Below, piece by piece: positions 24,620 to 30,937 of a DNA stretch of 35,775 bases. The position numbers and the translations under genes are program-made. Within the stretch, counting starts at the first letter, position 1; each line of letters begins with the position of its first letter. Source of the stretch: a virus; the IMG/VR virus record IMGVR_UViG_3300020411_000769, positions 1 through 35,775 of that record, one strand, 5' to 3'. The notes under the pieces were generated by a model, which was given only the letters and a program-made list of their open reading frames with translations, did no database searches and had not been told where the DNA came from.

Positions 24620-26445
24620 TCGCAGTCACCATAGCTATCTCCCACACCTGATTCACAATCCAACGGTAATCCTTCAGCCCACTCAGGTATCCAACGCATA
24701 CATTTTTCGATAGACACCTGTGCATCCGAAACCTCTGTCTCGGGTACGCAGCATACAATCGAGTCATGGACTGTCAAAACAACCTTGTACTCTTTCGGTA
24801 TTTTTAGCATCTGTTCGCCAATGATGCAACGGGCAATCGCTTGGCATACATTTTCAACGACCTTACCACCGTAGATTTTCTTCGGGCCTTCTCTAGTCTT
24901 GTACGTAAACTGTAACCCTCGTTCTTCCTGCTCTGCCTGTAGCTCTGGATAGCGTAGGTACAAACCAGAAGGTAACAGAACTCCCCCCTTTCCGGGGTCT
25001 ACTTGTAACACCCCCTTAAGCCCAAGTGGTGCACTGTTTCCGTAGTACAAAGCTTTCAAAACATTCTGTGCTTCACGCCATAGGTGACTAATCTTCCAGT
25101 TGCTGTCCCTGTATACACGTATGACGCGCCTTGCTTCATCAATATCCATATCGAACCCAAAAGAAGCGAGTTGATCTTGGAAGCGCACCGCTCCCATACC
25201 GTAGCCAGCACCGAGAATAGTTGTCTTACCAACGAACCGTTGATCTTTAGTGACATCTTCCTCTCTGTTAGCTCCGTATATCTTGGTAGCCATCTGTTTG
25301 TAAACGTCCTCACCGTTGGCAAACGCTGTAGTGAGATCATCTTGCCCCGCCAGCCACGCTAGTACTCTGGCTTCTATCTGAGAAGAATCACAATCAATTA
25401 ACTTGTACCCTTCAGGTGCTATTATGCTGCTCTTTAGTTTTTTACCGTTAGCACCACGGCTAGGTAAGTTCTGTAGGTTTATTTTATCGGTGCCACCCCA
25501 CCGCCCCGTGTGGGCTGCGTAATATTGTATAGGTACAGGTAGGTTGCCACGTTTAGCTATGTCAATGAACCGCTGTGTGCGCGTTTCTTCCAATGTACTC
25601 TTATTACCAAGACGCGCTGCTACAAGAGTTTGCACCGCTACATTTTCATGTTCTTGCAGAGCTTTGAATCCTTCGTCAGTTTTAGCGAAGGCAAATGTTT
25701 CCTCTCCTGTCGTTGCACTTATTTTCTTTGGTGGTTCTACACCCAGTTCAATAAGCAATCCGGCAAACTTAGGGTTGCTCATCAAAGAGTCCTTATCTAC
25801 CCTAGCTTCCTGTAGCAAGCGTTCTTTTCTTTCTTTTGTGTCAGATAGATGTTCTTCAAGTAGCCCTAGATCCAGATCAAGAGTAGTGTCGATAAACATA
25901 CGTAGTGTCTTATCAATTATCCTTAGCTCTTGTGCGGGAAAGCCTCTTACCATACGTTTGAATAGCTTGTGCGTAAGCTCAACATCGTTGATACAATAAT
26001 CACCGTAACGACTTATCTCTTCACGTGAAAAGTCTTCTCGACGTTTGCCCTTAGCTGCCAGTACTTCTGTACCTTTAACACCCGCACCATAGTGTTTAGC
26101 TACAGCCATGAGCGAATGACCAACCTCAACGCCACGTAATGCACGGCTCATACACATTGTGTCAGCCCACATCTTAGGGTTTATATCGAACCGCCATTTC
26201 AAAATAGCACCGTCAAACAATGTGTTGTGGGCGACAACCATAGCGTTGTCCCAATCAAACTTATGTAGATACTTACTGGTTTGTTCGTGAGTACCGCTCG
26301 CCCACGCGGTAGGTTCGTTATTCACTTTTATACCTACGCCTATTACTTCAAATAGTCTGCTGCGTATGTATTCTTCTGTTGTTATCTTGCTTAAAGAAAA
26401 GTCTTTGTCGTAGTAGGTTTCAAAATCAACCGTTATCAGATCCAT
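24616..26445 (-). CDS. polA: DNA polymerase I (family A) with 3'-5' exonuclease; Leu at the 762 position
   Basis: A 609-residue family A polymerase. The 3'-5' exonuclease has Exo I VDFETYYD (D7, E9), Exo II AHNTLFDGAIL (D78) and Exo III YCINDVELTH (D154). The polymerase has motif A LIDCDSSQIEARVLAW (D351/D353), motif B R403xxxK407xxxL411GxxY415G and motif C LTVHDSIVCC (H560, D561). Motif B carries Leu where E. coli Pol I has Phe762 and T7 has Tyr. Motif C has Ser562 where E. coli has Glu883. No 5'-nuclease domain is present. GAGG lies 6 bases before the ATG, which overlaps the DUF3310 gene. It replicates the phage genome with the primase-helicase and SSB. Confidence 0.95.
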   Translation of the reverse strand: MDLITVDFETYYDKDFSLSKITTEEYIRSRLFEVIGVGIKVNNEPTAWASGTHEQTSKYLHKFDWDNAMVVAHNTLFDGAILKWRFDINPKMWADTMCMSRALRGVEVGHSLMAVAKHYGAGVKGTEVLAAKGKRREDFSREEISRYGDYCINDVELTHKLFKRMVRGFPAQELRIIDKTLRMFIDTTLDLDLGLLEEHLSDTKERKERLLQEARVDKDSLMSNPKFAGLLIELGVEPPKKISATTGEETFAFAKTDEGFKALQEHENVAVQTLVAARLGNKSTLEETRTQRFIDIAKRGNLPVPIQYYAAHTGRWGGTDKINLQNLPSRGANGKKLKSSIIAPEGYKLIDCDSSQIEARVLAWLAGQDDLTTAFANGEDVYKQMATKIYGANREEDVTKDQRFVGKTTILGAGYGMGAVRFQDQLASFGFDMDIDEARRVIRVYRDSNWKISHLWREAQNVLKALYYGNSAPLGLKGVLQVDPGKGGVLLPSGLYLRYPELQAEQEERGLQFTYKTREGPKKIYGGKVVENVCQAIARCIIGEQMLKIPKEYKVVLTVHDSIVCCVPETEVSDAQVSIEKCMRWIPEWAEGLPLDCESGVGDSYGDCE

Positions 26446-26656
26446 CTAGTTCCTCTCTTAATCTATTCAGGAACCAAAGCCCCTTCCTTACATCCTCTAA
26501 GGGATTATGCTTATGTTCATACCTCCATAAGTACTTCATAGCGGTGGCTTTTAAATACCCCCTGAAAGCCTCTTTACTCATGGACGCTTTGATAGCATCA
26601 ATACATTCGATATCACCAACCGTGTAATGGTCGGGGTGATTTACGCTATCCCCCAT
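26426..26656 (-). CDS. DUF3310-type small phage protein
   Basis: A 76-residue protein reading NHPDHYTVGDIECIDAI, then GYLKATAMKYLWRYEHK and LEDVRKGLWFLNRLREEL. That is the full pattern of the DUF3310 (SaV-like) family common in phages, often near nucleotide or replication genes. Its exact function is unknown; a nucleotide kinase association is sometimes assumed. AGGGG precedes the ATG by about 8 bases. Its end overlaps the polymerase start by 20 bases, so the two are translationally linked. Confidence 0.9.
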   Translation of the reverse strand: MGDSVNHPDHYTVGDIECIDAIKASMSKEAFRGYLKATAMKYLWRYEHKHNPLEDVRKGLWFLNRLREELDGSDNG

Positions 26657-26658
26657 GA

Positions 26659-26976
26659 CTACACCCCTAAATCTAATTTAAGTTGCATAGGGATATCATC
26701 GGTAAGTAATTCAGTTACACGGTCTATATTCTTTTCGTTGATTACCAACGCTATACCCCCTGCTACGGTTATCTCCCGTAGGTTCTTTTCTTGTAGAGGT
26801 GTAGGTTTGTTCTTACCCGCTTTGCATTCGATACCGAAGAACTTGCTGCCGTAGCACCCAACGATGTCAGGCACACCACTCTTACCGTAACCATGTGTCA
26901 TAGGGTAGAAGTAGTACGCACCGAGCTTCTTCAGTTGTTCAACTACTTTCTTCTTCACTTTCGCTTCTGGTGTCAT
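26659..26976 (-). CDS. VRR-NUC domain nuclease
   Basis: A 105-residue single-domain protein. SGVPDIVGCYGSKFFGIECKAG gives the PD-(D/E)XK pattern with D37, E50 and K52; PTPLQEKNL with Q62 follows. This is the stand-alone VRR-NUC type known from phages, a structure-selective endonuclease that may resolve Holliday junctions or branched replication intermediates. AGGAG lies upstream of the ATG. The gene overlaps the small ORF before it by 38 bases and the next gene starts two bases after its stop. Confidence 0.92.
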   Translation of the reverse strand: MTPEAKVKKKVVEQLKKLGAYYFYPMTHGYGKSGVPDIVGCYGSKFFGIECKAGKNKPTPLQEKNLREITVAGGIALVINEKNIDRVTELLTDDIPMQLKLDLGV

Positions 26977-27073
26977 ACCTGTCTCCTAGTCGCAACGCTT
27001 GCCCCAAGTCATGTAGAGCGTCTAAATCCTCTTGGATGTCAGTATCGAGGATCACCTCAATCTTGATTTTCAT
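26939..27073 (-). CDS. 44-residue acidic small ORF between SNase and VRR-NUC genes
   Basis: The ATG at 27073 overlaps the stop of the SNase gene as ATGA, the classical coupling signal. The product starts MKIKIEVILDTDIQEDLDAL and continues with a short helix and an acidic Glu/Ser tail. The N-terminus predicts beta strand followed by helix. It overlaps the VRR-NUC start by 38 bases. It is small and unrecognised, but coupling and composition support a real gene. Confidence 0.6.
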   Translation of the reverse strand: MKIKIEVILDTDIQEDLDALHDLGQALRLGDRYDTRSESEEESS

Positions 27074-27498
27074 TTAAACTCTTTCCGCTTGCCACCGAAG
27101 TACTCATGGGCATGGCCTTCGGCTATTAGTTGTTGGTTGATGTTAGTCTCTCCGCTAAACAATGTGCCTAGCCACCGTCCGAACTTACCGCGCTCAGTCA
27201 GACATACTGTTACCTCTTCTTGAGTCAGTTCTGTCAGCCGTTTTTTAGCGGCTAGGCCCAGCTTCTTCTCTTCGGGATCACGAGTTCTTGACTCCCATGC
27301 ATTGATACCCTCCATACGTACACGTATGTCGTTCAATAGTGAGAAAGGTAAAAGCTTTACGCGAACGTCAATGGTATCCCCGTCTACTACTTTGAGCACC
27401 TCATCAATCTTGAAGCAATTTGAAAGGGGTTCTTCTGAAGCTTGGATTGAAGTACCCATTAGGCAAAATGTCGCTACTGCTAATATTTTTTTCCGCAT
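27070..27498 (-). CDS. SNase-like (thermonuclease) protein with signal peptide
   Basis: I chose the ATG at 27498 because GAGGAG sits 6 bases upstream and the product then begins with a signal peptide, MRKKILAVATFCLMGTSIQA, cleaved near residue 20. The 142-residue protein has VDGDT (38-42), R61, E69 in GINAWESR and GRWLG with R108, matching the catalytic Arg35, Glu43 and Arg87 of staphylococcal nuclease. The calcium-binding Asp40-Thr41 pair is Asn66-Ala67 here, as is seen in some relatives. It likely acts in the periplasm or outside the cell and could digest DNA there. Its stop is coupled to the next gene. Confidence 0.88.
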   Translation of the reverse strand: MRKKILAVATFCLMGTSIQASEEPLSNCFKIDEVLKVVDGDTIDVRVKLLPFSLLNDIRVRMEGINAWESRTRDPEEKKLGLAAKKRLTELTQEEVTVCLTERGKFGRWLGTLFSGETNINQQLIAEGHAHEYFGGKRKEFK

Positions 27499-27619
27499 AG
27501 TATCTCCTCGGAACTGGTTTCGTAACTGGTTTCTGGATCGGTTTGGCATCGTCATTTAATATGACCGTGCGCTGGTCATTCCGGTAGACCACGGTGTAAT
27601 ACTCTCGATAGTCACCCAT
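27404..27619 (-). CDS. 71-residue ORF overlapping the SNase start, unknown
   Basis: The ATG at 27619 has AGGAG 8 bases upstream, and the upstream small gene ends across it. The first 40 residues (MGDYREYYTVVYRNDQRTV and KPIQKPVTKPVPRRYYAEK) look protein-like: a hydrophilic start and a Lys/Pro segment. The rest overlaps the SNase gene by 95 bases in another frame. Its end NPSFRRTPFKLL resembles NPSLGRTPFYKL in the protein spanning 29521-30720, because of a shared 38-bp DNA repeat. The alternative is a shorter or non-coding leader. Confidence 0.5.
   Translation of the reverse strand: MGDYREYYTVVYRNDQRTVILNDDAKPIQKPVTKPVPRRYYAEKNISSSDILPNGYFNPSFRRTPFKLLQD
27422..27459. repeat. Dispersed 38-bp repeat, copy A
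   Basis: This segment shares GAAAGGGGTTCT and AAGCTTGGATTGAA, plus CCCAT, with the copy at 30451-30488; 32 of 38 positions are identical by eye. Copy A lies in the overlap of the SNase and 71-residue ORFs. The centre contains the near-palindrome AAGCTT. Confidence 0.85.
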
Positions 27620-27731
27620 CTCTACGGCTCCTTTTCTTCTTGCGTTTATCTACTATAGGTTTTTGCCACGGATGATTGGCGGGTTGTTTACGGCCTTTTT
27701 GTGGCATGTGGGGGGCGGGTTTATTCTTCAT
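27612..27731 (-). CDS. 39-residue highly basic small ORF
   Basis: ATG at 27731 to TGA at 27612. The product (MKNKPAPHMPQKGRKQPAN, then PIVDKRKKKRSRRDG) is strongly Lys/Arg-rich with Pro. The start overlaps the end of the 48-residue ORF and its own end overlaps the next ORF's ATG. There is only a weak Shine-Dalgarno. It could bind nucleic acid; confidence is moderate because of the small size. Confidence 0.48.
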   Translation of the reverse strand: MKNKPAPHMPQKGRKQPANHPWQKPIVDKRKKKRSRRDG

Positions 27732-27867
27732 TGTGATCCGTAATTACCACAGGTGTAGAAGTTACTTTAGTTGCTTCATGTATCCACGCTTTTAGTGCCG
27801 CCTCTTCTACCTGTTCATACTCAGCATTGCTTACTACATCCCAGCCAGAATCTTTCATCTTACCCAT
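27721..27867 (-). CDS. 48-residue ORF sharing MGKMKD start and TSTPVV with a larger gene
   Basis: ATG at 27867 with GGAG 8 bases upstream. The product starts MGKMKDSGWDVVSNAEY and ends TSTPVVITDHNEE. The larger coiled-coil protein at 33358-34635 starts MGKMKDFDWEE and has TSTPVVVELTDEE, so this small gene looks like its truncated N-terminal relative. The TSTPVV segment is encoded by one copy of the palindromic repeat described at 27742-27763. Confidence 0.62.
   Translation of the reverse strand: MGKMKDSGWDVVSNAEYEQVEEAALKAWIHEATKVTSTPVVITDHNEE
27742..27763. repeat. Palindromic element (arms AACTACCACA / TGTGGTAGTT), copy 1, in coding sequence
   Basis: Left arm AATTACCACA, spacer GG, right arm TGTAGAAGTT. 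It lies inside the 48-residue ORF, where the minus strand encodes TSTPVVI. Left and right halves deviate from the consensus arms by a few bases. The stretch to its left (CATTGTGATCC) is also repeated at copy 2. Confidence 0.85.
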
Positions 27868-27870
27868 GAC

Positions 27871-27927
27871 TCATTCTCCATTGTGATCCTTAATTACTAC
27901 AGGTGTGGAAGTTAGTGGGTGGTTGTA
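27871..27927 (-). pseudogene. Fragment of a 48-residue-ORF-like 3' end
   Basis: Reading on from a TAG at 27928-27930, the minus strand encodes YNHPLTSTPVVIKDHNGE and then a stop. The end TSTPVVIKDHNGE parallels TSTPVVITDHNEE at the end of the 48-residue ORF. No start or N-terminal part is left, so it is a broken duplicate of the small gene's 3' end, carrying a palindrome copy. Confidence 0.6.
27892..27913. repeat. Palindromic element, copy 2, 24 bases before the 48-residue ORF
   Basis: Left arm AATTACTACA, spacer GG, right arm TGTGGAAGTT. It lies within the broken duplicate at 27871-27927 and upstream of the ATG at 27867. The flank CATTGTGATCC is shared with copy 1. Confidence 0.85.
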
Positions 27928-28010
27928 CTAGCCAGCACTTTACGAATAGTGCTAGGGAACTGACTAGTACTCGCAGATCCCACCCAAACCTGTTAATCAA
28001 TCCCTAGCAC
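27917..28010 (-). promoter_or_regulatory. Structured leader with two mutually exclusive folds
   Basis: Fold 1 is a nested hairpin. In plus-strand order its arm pairs are GGGTGG/CCACCC (27917-27922, 27980-27985), GTACTAG/CTAGTAC (27925-27931, 27964-27970) and AGCACT/AGTGCT (27934-27939, 27948-27953). Fold 2 pairs GTGCTAGGGA (27949-27958) with TCCCTAGCAC (28001-28010), a perfect 10-bp repeat that uses the inner arm of fold 1. Competing folds of this kind are typical of attenuators and riboswitches. The element lies between two leftward genes in a 156-base gap. No aptamer family is recognised. Confidence 0.7.
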
Positions 28011-28023
28011 GGGAAACTTTGGA

Positions 28024-28263
28024 TCAATTAAATAACCAATAAGTATCCGGTGAGGACATGAATCCCACACCGTCTATTTGCTTACCACTTTTACCAGCCA
28101 GATCAATGACCGCAACCTTACGCTGCACATCTTCCGGCAAGTTGTTAGGATCATCATACACAGATGAATGTGAGGCGGCAACATCTTTACTGCCTATTTG
28201 TGATAAAGATATTGTATTTGTATCAGAATGAAATTGTAGCTTACGTATTGTATGTATAAACAC
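28024..28263 (-). CDS. 79-residue protein, unknown
   Basis: GTG start at 28263 with AGGGG 4-5 bases upstream. The second half (VYDDPNNLPEDVQRKVAVIDLAG and GVGFMSSPDTYWLFN) looks like a compact folded domain; the first 25 residues are polar. No family is recognised. It is separated from its neighbours by the structured region on the left and a 77-base gap with a small inverted repeat on the right, so it may be independently regulated. Confidence 0.68.
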   Translation of the reverse strand: MFIHTIRKLQFHSDTNTISLSQIGSKDVAASHSSVYDDPNNLPEDVQRKVAVIDLAGKSGKQIDGVGFMSSPDTYWLFN

Positions 28264-28297
28264 GTAACCCCTATAAATGATTAGTAGTTGAGTTAGT

Positions 28298-28322
28298 AGG
28301 GTAGCACATTTAGCACTACCCT
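28298..28322. repeat. 7-bp inverted repeat in the gap upstream of the 79-residue gene
   Basis: AGGGTAG (28298-28304) and CTACCCT (28316-28322) bracket an 11-base loop. There is no T-run on either strand, so it is not a clear terminator. It lies just after the stop of the 395-residue gene and could be a weak terminator, mRNA end or operator. Confidence 0.55.
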
Positions 28323-28340
28323 TACCAACTTAATAGATGA

Positions 28341-29528
28341 CTAATTGAAGATGTAGTCTTTACGTACTACACCTAATGCTTTGTCGCCACGCCAGTGCTC
28401 TTTGACAAACACACGTGTCTTACCCGCATGGGGGCCAGACTTGAGCGGCTTCTTGTACTTCCTCCAGAATCCACGAACCATGTGCTGCCGTTTCTTTGTA
28501 GACTCTCTTGGTATGTACGTATTTACACTAGGCTCTTCATCACCTAAGTCTAGCTCCAACACACTGTATTCGTAGGCCGGATGCTTCTTTCGGTGCTTCG
28601 GTTTGCGACGAACAACCTGCCCCGCTTTCACCATCCCATGATTAGTCTGTTTAGATTTTTCGTGATCAAGTAGTGATAGGAAGGCAAAAAATACATGTTT
28701 CAAAACAGGCTCACAATCCGCTTCCTTCCATTTTTTCATATTTGTACCGTCAGGAGTAGCGACTAAAGGTTCAACGCCATCCAATACCTTCCACGTAGAT
28801 AAACTACGTTTGTATTCAGACGGAAGGTAATAACCAAAGTCCCCCATTCTATCAAGTGCTGCTAGTCGTTCTTCTGGAGTTTCGTCTGTTTCTCTTTTTA
28901 CGTATTTAAACGTTGCTCCTTCTGGTATATGTAGTTCTACAGGTTGTACAGCTAAACGCCTGTCACCTTTTCCATAAGGATCTAAATATGAGGCTGGTGT
29001 GACACATATGAATGTTTCTCCCTCGCGTAAACCCATTTCGGGGTAATCTCTTCTAGCTGGTTGTCTCTCACAAAGAAATAGCATCTTATCCTCATCAATA
29101 TCTACCTGTAGATAGATACTTCCAAACGGTATATAGGTTGTTACTTCTACAGCAGAACCTTTCTTATACATAGTATCTAGCATTCCCCCCCATAGCTGCT
29201 CGTTCTTCACTTTGAACTTAAAAGCGTTACGCATCGCCGTTGCATATGATCCCCACAAATCTACACATCTACGAACAACATGCAGTATCGGGTTGTTTAG
29301 AATTTCGTCTGGGCTATGTGTGTCTAGGAAAGATTCTGGTAGATTGCCAAGAAAGTCGAATCGCGGGTCCATGAATGGCATATATAGGTTCGGTGTAAAA
29401 GCACTTTTGACTCTCCCCCTAGTAATGTCTTCCATAGACTCAAACATATTGAGCCACTCGCCGTAAGCGAGGCCGAACGAATGTTCGACCATTTTTTGCT
29501 CACGCTTGCTCCTACTTTTCTTACCCAT
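28341..29528 (-). CDS. Conserved phage protein, 395 residues, unknown
   Basis: I chose the ATG at 29528 (MGKKSRSKREQKMV) because GGAGG sits 7 bases upstream; the frame is open 75 codons further but that part overlaps the next gene and looks like noise. Middle region: AVEVTTYIPFGSIYLQVDIDED and YPEMGLREGETFICVTPAS. The C-terminus (HMVRGFWRKYKKPLKSG, then TRVFVKEHWRGDKALGVVRKDY) matches a pattern I recall in many phage proteins with RGHWR, RVWVK-H-RG and DY, function unknown. It is highly basic near the end, so it may bind nucleic acid. Its start overlaps the previous gene by 8 bases. Confidence 0.8.
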   Translation of the reverse strand: MGKKSRSKREQKMVEHSFGLAYGEWLNMFESMEDITRGRVKSAFTPNLYMPFMDPRFDFLGNLPESFLDTHSPDEILNNPILHVVRRCVDLWGSYATAMRNAFKFKVKNEQLWGGMLDTMYKKGSAVEVTTYIPFGSIYLQVDIDEDKMLFLCERQPARRDYPEMGLREGETFICVTPASYLDPYGKGDRRLAVQPVELHIPEGATFKYVKRETDETPEERLAALDRMGDFGYYLPSEYKRSLSTWKVLDGVEPLVATPDGTNMKKWKEADCEPVLKHVFFAFLSLLDHEKSKQTNHGMVKAGQVVRRKPKHRKKHPAYEYSVLELDLGDEEPSVNTYIPRESTKKRQHMVRGFWRKYKKPLKSGPHAGKTRVFVKEHWRGDKALGVVRKDYIFN

Positions 29529-30720
29529 TTGAGCCTCCAACACTTTCGTCCTGCTCGCGTAGTATTGCGTTAGGTGTAGTAGGTATGTAGTAAAGCTCAT
29601 TCTTGATGAGCATAATACCCAGCCCCAGAACCCAAGCATCTTTTGAATCGTCTTTGTCGTAGAAGTTAAGCATAGATATAGCCCTTTGTGTCTCTTCGGG
29701 CATACTTTCAACAGGACGATATGCAGCATCGGGTGTATCCGCATAGACATCATGGTATCTAGTGAGATTGGCCCTTCGACTTACGGTTGCAGTACGTGAA
29801 TAGTACACTCGACCATCGTGTTCAAACATGTGAACACGGTAGTACGCTCCGCTTTTCTCCAACTTGTAGTCGATAGCTTCCAAGAGTTCATTGTTCTCTC
29901 TCACTAGATCGCTAAGGGTTTCCGATAGCGAGTCACTGGCAAACGTGTACTCACCTACTGAACCCCCATCAACGTAGCGGCGCAGACTCAACAGTTCACT
30001 GACTACTTGCTCACGCCGACTGTAGTCAGTGACTTGGTTAGCTAGTTTAGTTTGCTCAAATTCACGCCTTGTTACAGCATTTTCTTGACTGTTCTGCATT
30101 TTAATTAGTTCAGGTAGATGCCGTTCTTCAGGTAGAGGTGCACGTATACTCTTACGAAGGAACTTCAATGCTTTCCCCATGTCGCTCGACGCTCTATGGT
30201 AATACTTATCCCCACCGTTGTAGCGATTGTTAGTTATGCGTGGCGAATAGACCTCAAACTTGTAACCGTGTTCCCCACCTACCACCGCATTCACAACCGA
30301 CACTGCACCGAAAGTATAAGGCTCATCAGAGGAACCTACGTAAATCTTGTCCCCCAATATGTCCCTAGCCCAAAGTTTCATGGACTCTTCGGGGGACGCA
30401 TCTGCTATCTTATCGGCAGTTGTCCACAGTGGAACGTAGTAAAGTTTGTAGAAAGGGGTTCTCCCCAAGCTTGGATTGAAACGCCCATGTGTAGATATTA
30501 GGTGTAGGAACTTATGTGTTTTCTCCCACCAAGATTTATCAAAGTCCGTGAGCGTAAGATTAGTCCTAACGTCACTTATCTTTACTTGCCCAATATGAGT
30601 GTCGGTAACGACCAATTCCGAAAGAGAGCTAGTGCGTTTTACCCCACTATCTGCTCTGAAACTAGTCATGGTTACACCGCTATCGTAACTGTCAGGTGTT
30701 ATTGTTGCTATCAGTTGCAT
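29521..30720 (-). CDS. 399-residue protein with central coiled coil, unknown
   Basis: ATG at 30720 with GAGG 9 bases upstream; the start overlaps the 81-residue gene by 29 bases and the stop overlaps the 395-residue gene. Residues 1-190 are a mixed alpha/beta region with aromatic clusters (YKLYYVPLWTT and VVGGEHGYKFEVYSPR). Residues about 195-290 are charged helices, and the rest is again beta-rich (RVHMFEHDGRVYYSRTATVSRR). It carries one copy of the 38-bp dispersed repeat. No family is recognised. Its position next to the AAA+/VWA genes suggests it could belong to that module. Confidence 0.78.
   Translation of the reverse strand: MQLIATITPDSYDSGVTMTSFRADSGVKRTSSLSELVVTDTHIGQVKISDVRTNLTLTDFDKSWWEKTHKFLHLISTHGRFNPSLGRTPFYKLYYVPLWTTADKIADASPEESMKLWARDILGDKIYVGSSDEPYTFGAVSVVNAVVGGEHGYKFEVYSPRITNNRYNGGDKYYHRASSDMGKALKFLRKSIRAPLPEERHLPELIKMQNSQENAVTRREFEQTKLANQVTDYSRREQVVSELLSLRRYVDGGSVGEYTFASDSLSETLSDLVRENNELLEAIDYKLEKSGAYYRVHMFEHDGRVYYSRTATVSRRANLTRYHDVYADTPDAAYRPVESMPEETQRAISMLNFYDKDDSKDAWVLGLGIMLIKNELYYIPTTPNAILREQDESVGGSNG
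30451..30488. repeat. Dispersed 38-bp repeat, copy B
   Basis: Partner of the copy at 27422-27459. Here it is in the 399-residue gene and encodes NPSLGRTPF on the minus strand. It contains the 10-bp palindrome CCAAGCTTGG and ends ATTGAAACG. Only two copies occur in the window. Confidence 0.85.
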
Positions 30721-30937
30721 TGTTTGATTCCTCTTCGTTGATTAGATTAAGACATAATTCAAGGGCTTCTGTACGTGCCTCCTCGTGGGAGTAAGACGTA
30801 TTGATGCCCCGGACGGGTGAAAAGCCAATGACTACTTTGTGTGCCAAACGACACACAGAGTAGTAGTTCATTGACGCAGGATCATACGTGGTTTCGATTC
30901 TGCACTTCGTATCAGCTATGTTTGTAGTAATACTCAT
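30692..30937 (-). CDS. 81-residue protein, unknown
   Basis: ATG at 30937 overlaps the VWA gene stop by one base (TAATG) with GGAGG 7 bases upstream, so it is translationally coupled. The protein has an RIETTYDPASMNYYSVCRL beta-like start, a segment KVVIGFSPVRGINTSYS and a C-terminal helix EEARTEALELCLNLINEEE ending in an Asn/Asp/Ser tail. No family is recognised. Coupling suggests a role with the VWA/AAA+ proteins. Confidence 0.75.
   Translation of the reverse strand: MSITTNIADTKCRIETTYDPASMNYYSVCRLAHKVVIGFSPVRGINTSYSHEEARTEALELCLNLINEEESNNATDSNNNT

Noticed and set aside
27499-27555. Upstream start for the SNase gene
   Set aside because: It would place a hydrophilic stretch before the signal peptide, whereas the ATG at 27498 has a good Shine-Dalgarno and gives a normal signal peptide.
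29529-29753. 75-codon N-terminal extension of the 395-residue protein
   Set aside because: It overlaps the upstream gene in another frame and the internal ATG at 29528 has GGAGG at the right distance.
30451-30488. Sequence ending ATTGAAAC that looks like the end of a CRISPR repeat
   Set aside because: Only two distant copies exist, both in coding DNA, and no spacer-repeat pattern or cas gene is present.
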